Assembly: GCF_009728735.1 (NCBI RefSeq)
Contig: NZ_CP024636.1
Coordinates: 1,045,749-1,109,748, forward strand
DNA: 64,000 nt
Origin: Pantoea phytobeneficialis
Lineage (GTDB): Bacteria; Pseudomonadota; Gammaproteobacteria; Enterobacterales; Enterobacteriaceae
Direction of reading: 5' to 3'
Shown here: positions 32,265 through 42,978 of the stretch, one piece after another
Layout of the letters: every line of letters begins with the position of its first letter
Numbering within the stretch: position 1 is the stretch's first letter
Program-made: the position numbers and the translations under genes
The notes under the pieces: generated by a model
Told to the model about the DNA's origin: nothing
Database searches by the model: none
What the model saw: only the letters and a program-made list of their open reading frames with translations

Positions 32265-32293
32265 TCGACTAGCCTGTATGATGCCGCTATAAT
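32265..32293 (+). promoter_or_regulatory. Candidate sigma-70 promoter for tig
   Basis: TCGACT (32265-32270), 17-bp spacer, and a consensus TATAAT (32288-32293). Transcription would start near 32300, giving a leader of about 145 bases that contains GGGAGCTTCTGACAACAGGG-type inverted segments. The 32141-32444 gap otherwise holds only the bolA terminator. Confidence 0.6.
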
Positions 32294-32444
32294 GCGGCGT
32301 CTATTTTTCCGGAATGTCTTCGGGAGCTTCTGACAACAGGGAACAGGTTCTGTCAGCAGATGCCCTCCCGCTAGTTGGATACGGCGCATTTCATATGTGT
32401 GGTGTCTGAAGTTGACCGAGCACGCGATTTTTTGAGGTAGCAAG

Positions 32445-33749
32445 ATGACAGTTTCAGTAGAAACCACTCAGGGTCTGGGCCGTCGCATTACGATTACTGT
32501 TGCAGCTGACAGCATCGAAAGCGCAGTGAAGAAAGAACTGGTGGATGTGGCGAAGAAAGTCCGTATCGATGGTTTCCGTAAAGGCAAAGTGCCGATGCAG
32601 ATCGTAGCGCAGCGCTACGGTGCTTCTGTTCGCCAGGACGTGCTGGGCGATCTGATGCAGCGCAACTTTGTTGACGCCATCATTAAAGAGAAAATCAACC
32701 CGGCTGGCGCACCGAACTACGTGCCAGGCGAGTACAAGCTGGGTGAAGACTTCACCTACACAGTAGAATTTGAAGTCTACCCGGAAGTTGAGCTGAAAGG
32801 TCTCGACGCCATCGAAGTTGAGAAGCCGGTTGTTGAAGTGACCGACGCTGACGTCGATACCATGCTGGAAACCCTGCGTAAGCAGCAGGCGACCTGGAAA
32901 GAGAGCGATGCAGCGGCTGGTGCTGAAGATCGCGCGACCATCGACTTCACCGGTTCTGTTGACGGCGAAGAGTTTGAAGGCGGTAAAGCCTCTGACTTCG
33001 TACTGGCAATGGGCCAGGGCCGCATGATCCCAGGTTTTGAAGATGGCGTTGTGGGTCACAAAGCGGGTGAAACCTTCACCATCGACGTGAAATTCCCGGA
33101 CGACTACCACGCGGAAAACCTGAAAGGTAAAGACGCGAAGTTCGAAATCGTACTGAAGAAAGTTGAAGTACGCGAACTGCCGGAACTGACCGAAGAATTC
33201 ATCAAGCGTTTTGGCGTGGAAGATGGTTCAGTTGCGGGCCTGCGTACTGAAGTGCGTAAGAACATGGAACGCGAGCTGAAAGGTGCAATCCGTAACCGTC
33301 TGAAATCTCAGGCGATCGACGGCCTGGTTAATGCCAACGCTATCGACGTACCGGCTGCACTGATTGACAGCGAAATCGATGTTCTGCGTCGCCAGGCGGC
33401 TCAGCGTTTCGGTGGCAACGAGAAGCAAGCGCTGGAACTGCCGCGCGAGCTGTTCGAAGAGCAGGCGAAACGCCGCGTTGTTGTTGGTCTGCTGCTGGGC
33501 GAAGTAATTCGCACCAACGAACTGCAGGCTGATGAAAACCGCGTTAAAGCGCTGATCGAAGAGATGGCTTCTGCCTACGAAGATCCGCAGGAAGTGATCG
33601 AGTTCTACAGCAAGAACAACGAGCTGATGAACAACATGCGCAACGTCGCGCTGGAAGAGCAAGCGGTTGAAGCGGTGCTGGAAAAAGCGAAAGTGACCGA
33701 AAAAGCCACCAACTTCCAGGAACTGATGAACCAGACCGCTTCGGCCTGA
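32445..33749 (+). CDS. tig: Trigger factor, ribosome-associated chaperone/prolyl isomerase
   Basis: Binds ribosomal protein L23 at the exit tunnel and shields nascent chains. It has 434 residues (E. coli 432): ribosome-binding N-domain with the signature GFRKGKVPM (about 43-51), an FKBP-type prolyl isomerase domain (about 160-245), and a helical chaperone C-domain. A GAGG site precedes the ATG. It opens the tig-clpP-clpX-lon-hupB-ppiD proteostasis cluster, each gene here with its own signals. Confidence 0.98.
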   Translation: MTVSVETTQGLGRRITITVAADSIESAVKKELVDVAKKVRIDGFRKGKVPMQIVAQRYGASVRQDVLGDLMQRNFVDAIIKEKINPAGAPNYVPGEYKLGEDFTYTVEFEVYPEVELKGLDAIEVEKPVVEVTDADVDTMLETLRKQQATWKESDAAAGAEDRATIDFTGSVDGEEFEGGKASDFVLAMGQGRMIPGFEDGVVGHKAGETFTIDVKFPDDYHAENLKGKDAKFEIVLKKVEVRELPELTEEFIKRFGVEDGSVAGLRTEVRKNMERELKGAIRNRLKSQAIDGLVNANAIDVPAALIDSEIDVLRRQAAQRFGGNEKQALELPRELFEEQAKRRVVVGLLLGEVIRTNELQADENRVKALIEEMASAYEDPQEVIEFYSKNNELMNNMRNVALEEQAVEAVLEKAKVTEKATNFQELMNQTASA

Positions 33750-33772
33750 TTCGTTAGTTAACACGAAGTGCG

Positions 33773-33803
33773 AAGCCCGCGACAAAAAGTCGCGGGCTTT
33801 TTT
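33773..33803 (+). terminator. Terminator after tig
   Basis: AAGCCCGCGAC (33773-33783), loop AAAAA, GTCGCGGGCTT (33789-33799), then T residues. Confidence 0.9.
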
Positions 33804-33912
33804 ATTTTCTCACGCTGAAAAGTCTGGATTTGTCTTCTATTTGATTAATTAACCGGCAAATTATCCGATAAGCTCTTTTTCCGTGTTAGCGAATAGGGAA
33901 AAGGTTGTTATG

Positions 33913-33941
33913 CTTGAAATAACTGGGCAGCATCCCCAGAT
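33913..33941 (+). promoter_or_regulatory. Sigma-32 heat-shock promoter of clpP
   Basis: CTTGAAA (33913-33919), 14-bp spacer, CCCCAGAT (33934-33941): near-perfect fit to the sigma-32 consensus CTTGAAA/CCCCATNT. The start lies about 140 bases before clpP. The remainder of the 33750-34087 gap has only the tig terminator and no credible gene. Confidence 0.8.
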
Positions 33942-34087
33942 ACAGGGAGAATGCATGAAGACAGTGAAACTGGCTGATTAACCGTCCTGTTGGTGTCGGA
34001 GTGAGGAGGCAGCGCATAGTTTTCATCGCGCGTCTCACGTAAAATCGGTACAGAATGTTGCCAACGAAATTTATCCAGGAGACGGTA

Positions 34088-34711
34088 ATGTCATACAGTG
34101 GCGATCGTGAATTTACTGCACCGCACATGGCGCTGGTGCCAATGGTGGTCGAACAAACCTCGCGTGGCGAGCGTTCTTACGACATCTATTCCCGCCTGCT
34201 CAAAGAGCGTGTGATCTTTCTGACCGGCCAGGTTGAAGATCATATGGCTAACCTGATCGTGGCGCAGATGCTGTTTCTGGAAGCGGAGAATCCTGAGAAG
34301 GACATCTACCTCTACATTAACTCGCCGGGTGGGGTGATTACCGCCGGTATGTCAATTTATGACACAATGAAATTCATTAAGCCGGATGTTAGCACCATTT
34401 GTATGGGCCAGGCCTGTTCAATGGGCGCGTTCCTGCTGACGGCAGGCACCAAAGGCAAACGCTTTTGCTTGCCTAACTCACGCGTGATGATCCACCAGCC
34501 GCTGGGTGGCTATCAAGGGCAGGCAACGGACATTGAGATTCATGCGCGTGAGATTCTGAAAGTGAAGCAGCGTATGAATGAATTGATGGCTGAACACACC
34601 GGTAAATCGCTGGAGCAGATTGAGCGTGACACCGAGCGTGACCGTTTCCTCTCTGCCAGTGAAGCGGTAGAGTATGGCCTGGTCGATTCTATTCTGACGC
34701 ATCGCCAATAA
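34088..34711 (+). CDS. clpP: ATP-dependent Clp protease proteolytic subunit
   Basis: Serine protease subunit that forms the double heptameric barrel and works with ClpX or ClpA. ATG at 34088 follows CAGGAGACGGTA and gives 207 residues, as in E. coli; the ATG at 34055 is not supported. The short propeptide [14 protein letters not shown] precedes the mature start. The catalytic serine is Ser111 in [11 protein letters not shown], with the histidine in MIHQPLGG. clpX follows after 128 bases. Confidence 0.98.
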   Translation: MSYSGDREFTAPHMALVPMVVEQTSRGERSYDIYSRLLKERVIFLTGQVEDHMANLIVAQMLFLEAENPEKDIYLYINSPGGVITAGMSIYDTMKFIKPDVSTICMGQACSMGAFLLTAGTKGKRFCLPNSRVMIHQPLGGYQGQATDIEIHAREILKVKQRMNELMAEHTGKSLEQIERDTERDRFLSASEAVEYGLVDSILTHRQ

Positions 34712-34839
34712 GACACATCTGCCGGGTCCCTGGGCTATAGTTAACTGGACAACAGGCAGATGAGTTGCATGAATATCGGCCGTAACGTGCGGCCATTGCC
34801 GTACGCCCGTATGGCCCGAGAATGAAAAGAGGTTAGCTG

Positions 34840-36111
34840 ATGACAGATAAGCGCAAAGACGGTTCAGGTAAGTTGCTGTACTGCTCTTTTTGCGGCAAAA
34901 GCCAGCATGAAGTGCGTAAGCTGATTGCCGGGCCGTCAGTGTATATCTGCGACGAATGTGTCGATTTATGTAACGACATCATTCGCGAAGAGATTAAAGA
35001 AGTCGCCCCGCATCGCGAGCGCAGTGCACTACCGACGCCGCATGAAATCCGCCATCATCTCGATGATTATGTTATCGGGCAGGAAAAGGCGAAAAAGGTG
35101 CTGGCTGTAGCTGTATATAACCACTACAAACGCTTGCGCAATGGTGACACCAGCAATGGCATCGAACTGGGTAAAAGTAACATTCTGCTGATCGGTCCAA
35201 CCGGTAGCGGTAAAACCCTGCTGGCGGAAACGCTGGCACGCTTACTGGATGTGCCATTCACCATGGCCGACGCCACCACGCTGACCGAAGCGGGTTACGT
35301 GGGCGAGGATGTGGAAAACATCATTCAGAAGCTGCTGCAAAAATGCGATTACGATGTGCAGAAAGCTCAGCGCGGTATTGTCTACATTGATGAAATCGAC
35401 AAGATTTCACGTAAGTCGGACAACCCGTCTATCACCCGTGACGTATCGGGCGAGGGCGTACAGCAGGCGTTACTGAAACTGATCGAAGGTACCGTGGCAG
35501 CCGTGCCGCCGCAGGGTGGTCGTAAGCATCCGCAGCAGGAGTTTTTGCAGGTTGATACCTCAAAAATCCTGTTTATCTGTGGTGGTGCTTTCGCCGGTCT
35601 CGACAAAGTGATTTCTCAGCGCACAGAAACCGGTTCAGGCATTGGTTTTGGCGCAACGGTGAAAGGCAAATCGCAGAAAGCGAGCGAAGGCGAACTGCTG
35701 TCTCAGGTAGAGCCAGAAGATTTGATCAAGTTCGGTCTGATTCCTGAGTTTATTGGCCGTCTGCCCGTCGTGGCAACGCTGAATGAACTGAGTGAAGAAG
35801 CCCTGATCCAGATTCTGCGTGAGCCGAAAAACGCCCTGACCAAACAGTACCAGGCATTGTTTAACCTGGAAGGCGTTGAGCTGGAGTTCCGTGACGAAGC
35901 GTTAACGGCGATTGCCAAAAAAGCAATGTCACGCAAAACCGGTGCGCGTGGTCTGCGTTCAATTGTTGAAGCTGCCTTACTCGAAACCATGTACGACCTG
36001 CCTTCAATGGAAGACGTCGAAAAAGTGGTGATTGATGAGTCAGTGATTGATGGCCAGTCCGAGCCAATGTTGATCTACGGAAAGCATGAAGCTCAAGCCT
36101 CTGGCGAATAA
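34840..36111 (+). CDS. clpX: ATP-dependent Clp protease ATP-binding subunit ClpX
   Basis: Hexameric AAA+ unfoldase that feeds tagged substrates to ClpP. It has 423 residues (E. coli 424). The N-terminal zinc-binding domain has Cys15, Cys18, Cys37 and Cys40; Walker A GPTGSGKT is at 119-126, Walker B in GIVYIDEID, the pore loop in the GYVGEDVE region, and the ClpP-docking IGFGATVKG loop near 270. A terminator follows the stop by about 30 bases. Confidence 0.98.
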   Translation: MTDKRKDGSGKLLYCSFCGKSQHEVRKLIAGPSVYICDECVDLCNDIIREEIKEVAPHRERSALPTPHEIRHHLDDYVIGQEKAKKVLAVAVYNHYKRLRNGDTSNGIELGKSNILLIGPTGSGKTLLAETLARLLDVPFTMADATTLTEAGYVGEDVENIIQKLLQKCDYDVQKAQRGIVYIDEIDKISRKSDNPSITRDVSGEGVQQALLKLIEGTVAAVPPQGGRKHPQQEFLQVDTSKILFICGGAFAGLDKVISQRTETGSGIGFGATVKGKSQKASEGELLSQVEPEDLIKFGLIPEFIGRLPVVATLNELSEEALIQILREPKNALTKQYQALFNLEGVELEFRDEALTAIAKKAMSRKTGARGLRSIVEAALLETMYDLPSMEDVEKVVIDESVIDGQSEPMLIYGKHEAQASGE

Positions 36112-36141
36112 ATAAACAATTAAACCACGTTGTTATCTTAT

Positions 36142-36172
36142 AAAAGGGGAAAATCTTTCCCCTTTTGTTTTT
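36142..36172 (+). terminator. Terminator after clpX
   Basis: AAAAGGGGAAA (36142-36152) pairs with TTTCCCCTTTT (36156-36166), followed by GTTTTTC. Confidence 0.85.
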
Positions 36173-36187
36173 CTCACGCCTGTGACA

Positions 36188-36214
36188 TTGAATGTCGGAT
36201 AAGCATCCCCATAT
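36188..36214 (+). promoter_or_regulatory. Sigma-32 heat-shock promoter of lon
   Basis: TTGAAT (36188-36193), 13-bp spacer, and a perfect CCCCATAT (36207-36214), the same arrangement as the E. coli lon heat-shock promoter. Start near 36222, about 80 bases before the ATG. Confidence 0.8.
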
Positions 36215-36301
36215 ACTCAATATCCTGTGGGTTTAACTGCATATTGATTGTGATCAGGCGGTTCCCATCACCTGGCGGACATTAAACTAAGAGAGAGCTC
36301 T

Positions 36302-38656
36302 ATGAATCCTGAGCGTTCTGAACGCATTGAAATCCCTGTGTTGCCTCTGCGCGACGTAGTGGTTTATCCGCACATGGTAATTCCGTTGTTTGTGGGTCGG
36401 GAAAAATCGATTCGGTGCCTCGAAGCCGCTATGGATCATGATAAGAAGATCATGCTGGTTGCACAGAAAGAGGCTTCAACGGATGAACCTGGTATTAACG
36501 ATCTCTTCTCTGTAGGGACCGTCGCTTCAGTATTGCAAATGCTGAAGCTGCCGGATGGTACGGTTAAAGTGCTGGTTGAAGGTTTGCAGCGCGCACATAT
36601 CACCACGCTGGCAGATAATGGCGACCACTTCGTTGCCCAGGCTGAGTATCTGATCTCGCCCGAAATCGAGGAGCGCGAGCAGGAAGTGTTGGTCCGTACG
36701 GCCATCAATCAGTTTGAAGGCTACATCAAGCTTAATAAAAAAATTCCTCCTGAGGTTTTGACCTCACTTAACAGTATTGACGATGCAGCCCGTCTGGCTG
36801 ACACCGTTGCGGCACATATGCCGTTGAAACTGGCCGACAAACAATCGGTGCTGGAGATGTCCGACGTCAATGAGCGTCTGGAATATCTGATGGCGATGAT
36901 GGAGTCAGAAATCGATCTGCTACAGGTTGAGAAGCGTATTCGCAACCGCGTGAAAAAGCAGATGGAAAAAAGCCAGCGCGAGTATTACCTCAATGAGCAA
37001 ATGAAGGCGATTCAGAAAGAGTTGGGCGAGATGGATGATGCGCCTGACGAATATGAAGCGCTGAAACGCAAAATTGAAGCGGCGAAAATGCCAACCGAAG
37101 CGCGTGAAAAAGCCGAAGCGGAATTGCAGAAGCTGAAAATGATGTCGCCGATGTCAGCAGAAGCGACCGTGGTACGTGGCTACATCGACTGGATGGTGCA
37201 GGTACCGTGGAACGCGCGCAGCAAGGTGAAAAAAGACCTGCGTAAAGCGCAGGAAACGCTGGATACCGACCATTACGGTCTGGAGCGTGTCAAAGACCGC
37301 ATCCTTGAATATCTTGCAGTACAGAGCCGTGTCAGCAAAATCAAAGGGCCGATTCTGTGCCTGGTCGGACCGCCGGGGGTAGGTAAAACCTCGCTGGGTC
37401 AGTCGATTGCGAAAGCAACTGGCCGTAAATATGTCCGTATGGCGTTGGGTGGGGTGCGTGATGAAGCAGAGATTCGCGGACATCGCCGTACTTACATCGG
37501 TTCAATGCCGGGCAAATTGATCCAGAAAATGGCGAAAGTGGGGGTGAAAAACCCGCTGTTCCTGCTGGATGAAATCGACAAAATGTCGTCCGACATGCGT
37601 GGTGATCCGGCTTCGGCACTGCTTGAAGTGCTGGATCCAGAGCAGAACATTGCGTTTAACGATCACTATCTGGAAGTGGATTACGATCTGTCAGACGTGA
37701 TGTTTGTGGCGACCTCAAACTCGATGAACATCCCGGCACCTCTGCTGGATCGTATGGAAGTGATTCGTCTGTCTGGTTATACCGAAGATGAAAAACTGAA
37801 CATCGCCAAACAGCACCTGCTGCCGAAACAGATTGAACGTAACGCGCTGAAAGAGAAAGAAATCAGCGTTGATGACAGCGCCATTATGGGCATCATTCGC
37901 TACTACACCCGTGAAGCGGGCGTGCGTAGTCTGGAACGTGAACTCTCCAAACTGTGCCGTAAAGCCGTGAAAGCGCTGCTGATGGACAAAGCGAAAAAAC
38001 ACATCACCATCAACGGTGATAACCTCAAAGATTTCCTTGGGGTTCAGCGCTTTGATTATGGTCGCGCGGATAGCGAAAACCGTGTTGGTCAGGTAACCGG
38101 TCTGGCGTGGACGGAAGTGGGCGGTGATTTGCTGACCATCGAAACCGCCTGTGTTCCGGGCAAGGGTAAACTGACTTACACCGGTTCGCTGGGTGAAGTG
38201 ATGCAGGAGTCAATCCAGGCAGCATTGACTGTCGTGCGTGCGCGTGCAGAGAAATTGGGTATCAACGGTGATTTCTATGAGAAACGTGATATCCATGTGC
38301 ATGTGCCAGAAGGTGCCACACCGAAAGATGGTCCAAGTGCGGGTATCGCGATGTGTACCGCGCTGGTGTCCTGCCTGACGGGTAATCCGGTGCGTTCTGA
38401 TGTGGCAATGACCGGTGAGATCACTTTGCGTGGTCAGGTGCTGCCAATCGGTGGTTTGAAAGAAAAACTGCTGGCAGCGCATCGTGGTGGCATCAAAACG
38501 GTGTTGATCCCGGACGAGAACAAACGCGATCTGGAAGAAATTCCGCAGAACGTGATCGCCGATTTGACCATTCATCCAGTGAAACGCATTGAAGAAGTGC
38601 TGAACCTGGCATTGGAAAATGCCCCTTACGGTATGCAGGTTGCGACGGCAAAATAG
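36302..38656 (+). CDS. lon: ATP-dependent protease Lon
   Basis: Hexameric AAA+ serine protease for misfolded and regulatory proteins. It has 784 residues, exactly the E. coli length: N-terminal substrate-binding domain (1-300), Walker [16 protein letters not shown] (about 356 onward), Walker [11 protein letters not shown], and a C-terminal Ser-Lys protease domain with Ser679 in [12 protein letters not shown] and Lys722 in [14 protein letters not shown]. The GAGAGAGCTCT leader gives the ribosome site. Confidence 0.98.
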   Translation: MNPERSERIEIPVLPLRDVVVYPHMVIPLFVGREKSIRCLEAAMDHDKKIMLVAQKEASTDEPGINDLFSVGTVASVLQMLKLPDGTVKVLVEGLQRAHITTLADNGDHFVAQAEYLISPEIEEREQEVLVRTAINQFEGYIKLNKKIPPEVLTSLNSIDDAARLADTVAAHMPLKLADKQSVLEMSDVNERLEYLMAMMESEIDLLQVEKRIRNRVKKQMEKSQREYYLNEQMKAIQKELGEMDDAPDEYEALKRKIEAAKMPTEAREKAEAELQKLKMMSPMSAEATVVRGYIDWMVQVPWNARSKVKKDLRKAQETLDTDHYGLERVKDRILEYLAVQSRVSKIKGPILCLVGPPGVGKTSLGQSIAKATGRKYVRMALGGVRDEAEIRGHRRTYIGSMPGKLIQKMAKVGVKNPLFLLDEIDKMSSDMRGDPASALLEVLDPEQNIAFNDHYLEVDYDLSDVMFVATSNSMNIPAPLLDRMEVIRLSGYTEDEKLNIAKQHLLPKQIERNALKEKEISVDDSAIMGIIRYYTREAGVRSLERELSKLCRKAVKALLMDKAKKHITINGDNLKDFLGVQRFDYGRADSENRVGQVTGLAWTEVGGDLLTIETACVPGKGKLTYTGSLGEVMQESIQAALTVVRARAEKLGINGDFYEKRDIHVHVPEGATPKDGPSAGIAMCTALVSCLTGNPVRSDVAMTGEITLRGQVLPIGGLKEKLLAAHRGGIKTVLIPDENKRDLEEIPQNVIADLTIHPVKRIEEVLNLALENAPYGMQVATAK

Positions 38657-38685
38657 TGATTAACGGCAAAAACCGTTAAAAAGCG

Positions 38686-38723
38686 AGGCGGGCAGGCGAA
38701 ATGGTGCTTGCCAGCCTTTTTTT
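38686..38723 (+). terminator. Terminator after lon
   Basis: AGGCGGGCAGGC (38686-38697) and GCTTGCCAGCCT (38706-38717) pair with two mismatches and lead into seven T residues. Confidence 0.75.
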
Positions 38724-38772
38724 GTGCCGCTAAGTTAGGGGGCTGCTGGATCAACGATTAAGACGAATACCG

Positions 38773-38801
38773 TTGTTTCGGCTCAACAGGCTTGATATAA
38801 C
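38773..38801 (+). promoter_or_regulatory. Candidate sigma-70 promoter for hupB
   Basis: TTGTTT (38773-38778), 17-bp spacer, TATAAC (38796-38801); transcription would begin about 60 bases before the GTG start. Confidence 0.45.
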
Positions 38802-38869
38802 TGGCTGCGCGTTCGTATCCGGCGGGAAGCGCGGATGCGATGTGAATAATAAAAGAGGGGATGAATAGA

Positions 38870-39142
38870 GTGAATAAGTCACAGTTGATCGACAAAATTG
38901 CTGCAGATGCGGATATTTCTAAGGCAGCAGCTGGACGTGTATTAGATGCATTCATGGGTTCCGTTTCTGACGCGCTGAAAGGCGGTGATGAAGTGGCATT
39001 GGTTGGTTTCGGTACATTCTCTGTTCGTGAGCGTGCTGCTCGCACAGGCCGTAACCCGCAAACCGGTAAAGAAATCACCATTCCGGCTGGTAAAGTGCCG
39101 GGCTTCCGTGCTGGCAAAGCACTGAAAGACGCTGTCAATTAA
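38870..39142 (+). CDS. hupB: DNA-binding protein HU subunit beta
   Basis: Histone-like protein that bends DNA and shapes the nucleoid. The GTG at 38870 sits 9 bases after GAGGGG and gives 90 residues ([20 protein letters not shown]), the E. coli length; an ATG nine bases upstream would abut the ribosome site and is less likely. The DNA-binding arm [16 protein letters not shown] is intact. Confidence 0.97.
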   Translation: MNKSQLIDKIAADADISKAAAGRVLDAFMGSVSDALKGGDEVALVGFGTFSVRERAARTGRNPQTGKEITIPAGKVPGFRAGKALKDAVN

Positions 39143-39217
39143 TGACCGCTGTCACATCCGTTGAAGCATTTTCTTCAGCGGATTGAGGACGCAAAAGCCG
39201 TTCTCATGTAACATACG

Positions 39218-39246
39218 GGCACATCAATTTTGATGTGCCTTTTTTT
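39218..39246 (+). terminator. Terminator after hupB
   Basis: GGCACATCA-ATTT-TGATGTGCC (39218-39239) followed by seven T residues. Confidence 0.92.
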
Positions 39247-39382
39247 ATTCTGATGCGCAGCAAATGGCCCCTTTGGCTGTTGTCTCCGCAGGGTTGTCAG
39301 CTGCCAGCCTGAATTGCAGTTGCGCGATGATGACATCGTGTCAGAGCTTTACATTCACACTACAGCGGAGTGTTGTCATACC

Positions 39383-41251
39383 ATGATGGACAATTTACGT
39401 GCGGCGGGTAATCACGTCGTGCTCAAAATCATTCTGGGATTGATTATCCTGTCCTTTGTTCTGACTGGGGTGGGTAACTACCTGATCGGCGGTAACAGTG
39501 ATTATGCTGCCAAAGTTAACGGACATGAGATCAGTCGTGGAGAGCTGGAGCAGGCGTTCAACACTGAGCGTAATCGTCAGCAGCAGATGCTGGGCGACCA
39601 ATTCTCGCAGCTGGCCAGTAATGAAGGCTACATGCAGCAGATGCGCCAGCAGGCCCTTTCTCAGCTGATTGACCAGGCTTTGCTCGATCAGTACATCAAA
39701 GATCTGCACATGGGCATCAGTGACGATCAGGTCAGGGATGCGATTTTCAATCAGCAGGCTTTCCAGACCAATGGTAAGTTCGACAACGCCAAATACAACG
39801 GTCTGATTACCAGCATGGGCTTCACTGCCGATCAATACGCTGAAGCGCTGCGTAAACAGCTGGCAAACCAACAACTGATCAACGCCGTAGCAAACACCGA
39901 CTTTATGCTAAAAGGTGAAACCAGCAAGCTGGTTGATCTGGTGGCGCAGCAGCGCGAAATTCGTCAGGCCATCATTGATGTCAATGCATTGGCGGCGAAA
40001 CAAACAACCACCGATGACGAAATCAGCCAGTACTATCAACAGCATCAAAGCAGCTTTATGGCACCGGAGCAGTTCCGCGTCAGCTATATCAAGATGGATG
40101 CAGCGAGCTTGCAGGAAAGCGCCAGCGAAGCGGATATTCAGAGCTGGTTTGATCAACACAAAGCCGACTACTCGCAGCCGCAACGTAACCGCTACAGTGT
40201 CATTCAGACCAAAACTGAAGCGGATGCCAATGCCGTGTTGGATGCGCTGAAAAAAGGCGAAGATTTCGCTACCCTGGCGAAAAGCAAATCCATCGACCCG
40301 ATCTCTGCCCGTAAAGGCGGCGACATGGGCTGGCTGGAACCGAACACCACGCCGGATGAACTGAAAAATGCCAATCTGACCGAGAAAGGCCAGCTTTCAG
40401 GTGTGATCAAATCCTCGGTTGGTTTCCTGATTGCCCGTCTGGATGATATCCAGCCGGAGCAGGTTAAGCCGCTGTCAGAAGTGCACGATGCAGTTGCTGA
40501 AAAAGTGAAGCAGGAAAAAGCCGTTGATGCCTTCTATAAAATGCAACAGAAGGTCAGCGAAGCCGCCAGCAATGACAATGAATCACTGGCAGGCGCAGCA
40601 GAGGCTTCTGGCCTGAAAGTGGTTGAAACTGACTGGTTCAGCCAGGACAGCGTGCCGCAGGACCTGGATTTCGACGCGGTTAAACAAGCCATTTTCAACG
40701 GTGGCTTAGTCGGACAAAATGGTGCGCCGGGTAATAACTCCGACATCATCTCAGTGGATGGCGACCGCGCGTTTGTCCTGCGTATCAGCGAGCACAAACC
40801 TGAAGCAGTCAAACCGCTGGATCAGGTAAAAGCACAAATCGCCGATACCCTGAAGCATGATAAAGCAACCCAGCAGGCGAAAGAGCAGGCGAATAAGTTG
40901 CTGGCCGATCTCAATGCCGGTAAGCAGGATGTGCTGCAAGCCGCCGGTCTGACGCTGAGCGCCAGCAAAACCGTCGATCGCAATGCGCAGGACCCGGTAG
41001 CACAGTCTGCATTCAACCTGCCGCAGCCGGTTGACAACAAACCGTCATGGGGCGTGAGCGAAGACATGCAGGGTAATGTGGTGCTGGTGGCACTGGATAA
41101 AGTCAGCACTGGCAGCATGCCACAACCGCAGATTGACCAGATGGTGAAAGGTGTGACGCAGAATAACGCGCAAATCGCCTTCGAAGCCCTGCTGGAAAAC
41201 CTGCGCAAAGAGGCCAAGATCAAGTACGGCGCAGCCGCACAAATGCAGTAA
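39383..41251 (+). CDS. ppiD: Periplasmic folding chaperone PpiD
   Basis: Membrane-anchored chaperone near the Sec translocon that meets newly exported proteins. ATG at 39383 (or the adjacent one at 39386) gives 622 residues (E. coli 623), starting MMDNLRAAGNHVVLKIILGL. A single transmembrane helix (about 12-34) is followed by SurA-like chaperone segments and one parvulin domain near 265-355 (FATLAKSKSIDPISARKGGD). A longer frame from 39314 has no counterpart in the family. Confidence 0.96.
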   Translation: MMDNLRAAGNHVVLKIILGLIILSFVLTGVGNYLIGGNSDYAAKVNGHEISRGELEQAFNTERNRQQQMLGDQFSQLASNEGYMQQMRQQALSQLIDQALLDQYIKDLHMGISDDQVRDAIFNQQAFQTNGKFDNAKYNGLITSMGFTADQYAEALRKQLANQQLINAVANTDFMLKGETSKLVDLVAQQREIRQAIIDVNALAAKQTTTDDEISQYYQQHQSSFMAPEQFRVSYIKMDAASLQESASEADIQSWFDQHKADYSQPQRNRYSVIQTKTEADANAVLDALKKGEDFATLAKSKSIDPISARKGGDMGWLEPNTTPDELKNANLTEKGQLSGVIKSSVGFLIARLDDIQPEQVKPLSEVHDAVAEKVKQEKAVDAFYKMQQKVSEAASNDNESLAGAAEASGLKVVETDWFSQDSVPQDLDFDAVKQAIFNGGLVGQNGAPGNNSDIISVDGDRAFVLRISEHKPEAVKPLDQVKAQIADTLKHDKATQQAKEQANKLLADLNAGKQDVLQAAGLTLSASKTVDRNAQDPVAQSAFNLPQPVDNKPSWGVSEDMQGNVVLVALDKVSTGSMPQPQIDQMVKGVTQNNAQIAFEALLENLRKEAKIKYGAAAQMQ

Positions 41252-41285
41252 GCCTCGCAAAAAAATCAGAATGGTTGAAACAGAC

Positions 41286-41308
41286 AAAGGCCGCTTATGC
41301 GGCCTTTT
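41286..41308 (+). terminator. Terminator after ppiD
   Basis: AAAGGCCGC-TTAT-GCGGCCTTT, a 9-bp stem ending in T residues. Confidence 0.82.
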
Positions 41309-41351
41309 CCATTTCTGAGATTCGGCTTTTGAGCCTGATTCTGTGCTGTGA

Positions 41352-41714
<363 letters not shown>

Positions 41715-41816
41715 GAAAGCTCGCGACTCAGGAAGGATGAGGTCAACCTGCATTTACGCTGTGCTATGCTCAACAGGTCCAACCAGTTGTCATTCACAGC
41801 GTAATCAGGAGCAATA

Positions 41817-42215
41817 ATGCAGACCACGATCAAAGTGCGCGGTTACCATCTTGACGTCTATCAGCACGTAAACAATGCGCGTTACCTGGAGTTTCTGGAG
41901 GAGGCGCGCTGGCAATGGCTGGAGGATGTCGATGCGTTCAACTGGCTGGTACAGCAGAAGCTCGCTTTTGTGGTGGTGAATATCAACATTAACTATCGCC
42001 GCCCGGCAGTGCTGGGCGACGTGCTGACGATTGAGAGTGAGATAGCGCAGTTGAATGGCAAGAGTGGCGTTATTTCGCAGCGGGTGTTGTTAGCCGGCGA
42101 TGGTTCACCGGTTGCCGATGCGGCATTAACCTTTGTCTGCATTGACCTGCGTACGCAAAAAGCAGTGCCAATGGAAGGGGAGTTACGCGAACGGCTGGCG
42201 GCATTAATGGTATGA
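41817..42215 (+). CDS. fadM: Long-chain acyl-CoA thioesterase FadM (YbaW)
   Basis: Hotdog-fold thioesterase of 132 residues, as in E. coli, where FadM releases long-chain acyl-CoA intermediates of beta-oxidation. The catalytic Asp-containing HLDVYQHVNNARYLEFLEEA segment (about 11-30) and VVVNININYRRPAVLGD are conserved. ATG follows CAGGAGCAATA. It converges with queC, separated by a 9-bp hairpin. Confidence 0.93.
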   Translation: MQTTIKVRGYHLDVYQHVNNARYLEFLEEARWQWLEDVDAFNWLVQQKLAFVVVNININYRRPAVLGDVLTIESEIAQLNGKSGVISQRVLLAGDGSPVADAALTFVCIDLRTQKAVPMEGELRERLAALMV

Positions 42216-42221
42216 CGAGAG

Positions 42222-42242
42222 GCTGGCGTCAGCGACGCCAGC
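42222..42242. other. Hairpin between convergent fadM and queC
   Basis: GCTGGCGTC-AGC-GACGCCAGC, a perfect 9-bp stem without a T tract on either strand. It may stabilise both 3' ends or act with Rho. Confidence 0.5.
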
Positions 42243-42256
42243 GGGGTGAAGCGGGA

Positions 42257-42952
42257 TCAGACCAGCCCGCTTTTTTGTTTCATCTGCGCCATGATGGCTG
42301 AGGCATTAGCCTGATAATCTGCCAGACCACGGGCGCGCAGATGGCAGGCAGCACATTCGCCACAACCGTCACCTTTGACGCCGTTATAGCAGGTCAGGGT
42401 TTCTGCACGCACCAGTGGCAACTGTTGCCAGTAATCCGCCAGTGCCCATGTTTCCGCTTTGTTGAGCCACATCAGCGGCGTTTCGAAACGAATATTGCGC
42501 GCCATGCCCAGGCTGACAGCGTTATTCAACGCTTTGACGAATTCATCACGACAGTCAGGGTAACCGGAAAAATCGGTTTCACACACCCCGGTGATGACGG
42601 CTTCGGCTTCCACCTGGTATGCATAAATCGAGGCCAGCGTTAAAAACAGAATGTTGCGTCCCGGCACGAAAGTACTTGGCAGGCCGCTGGCGTTGGGATC
42701 ATAGGCCGGCACCGGGATGTTATCACGCGTCAGGCTGCTGACCGCCAATTCGTTCAGCAGCGTTACATCCAGCACCTTATGCGCGCGTGCGCCAAGTTTC
42801 TTTGCCAGTTCGGCCGCAACATCAATTTCTTCGCGATGACGCTGGCCATAATCAAAGGTGACGCAATGCACTTCATCATACTGCTGCAACGCCTGAATTA
42901 AACAGGTGGTGGAGTCTTGTCCGCCACTGAATACTACAACGGCTCTTTTCAT
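42257..42952 (-). CDS. queC: 7-cyano-7-deazaguanine synthase
   Basis: Makes preQ0 from carboxydeazaguanine with ammonia and ATP, an early step of queuosine synthesis used by Tgt and QueA elsewhere in this window. It has 231 residues, the E. coli length. The PP-loop ATP site is SGGQDSTT (residues 9-16), and the zinc-binding cysteines lie in [17 protein letters not shown] near the C-terminus. No preQ1 riboswitch is evident upstream. Confidence 0.97.
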   Translation of the reverse strand: MKRAVVVFSGGQDSTTCLIQALQQYDEVHCVTFDYGQRHREEIDVAAELAKKLGARAHKVLDVTLLNELAVSSLTRDNIPVPAYDPNASGLPSTFVPGRNILFLTLASIYAYQVEAEAVITGVCETDFSGYPDCRDEFVKALNNAVSLGMARNIRFETPLMWLNKAETWALADYWQQLPLVRAETLTCYNGVKGDGCGECAACHLRARGLADYQANASAIMAQMKQKSGLV

Positions 42953-42978
42953 CTTTTCTTCCGTATAAAACCCAGCCC

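Noticed and set aside
33955..33981. Eight-codon frame MKTVKLAD in the clpP leader
   Set aside because: Too short and too far from clpP to claim as a leader peptide without conservation data.
42222..42242. fadM-queC hairpin as another copy of the palindromic repeat family
   Set aside because: Its sequence (GCTGGCGTC) does not contain the GGCGCGATTTATCGC core.
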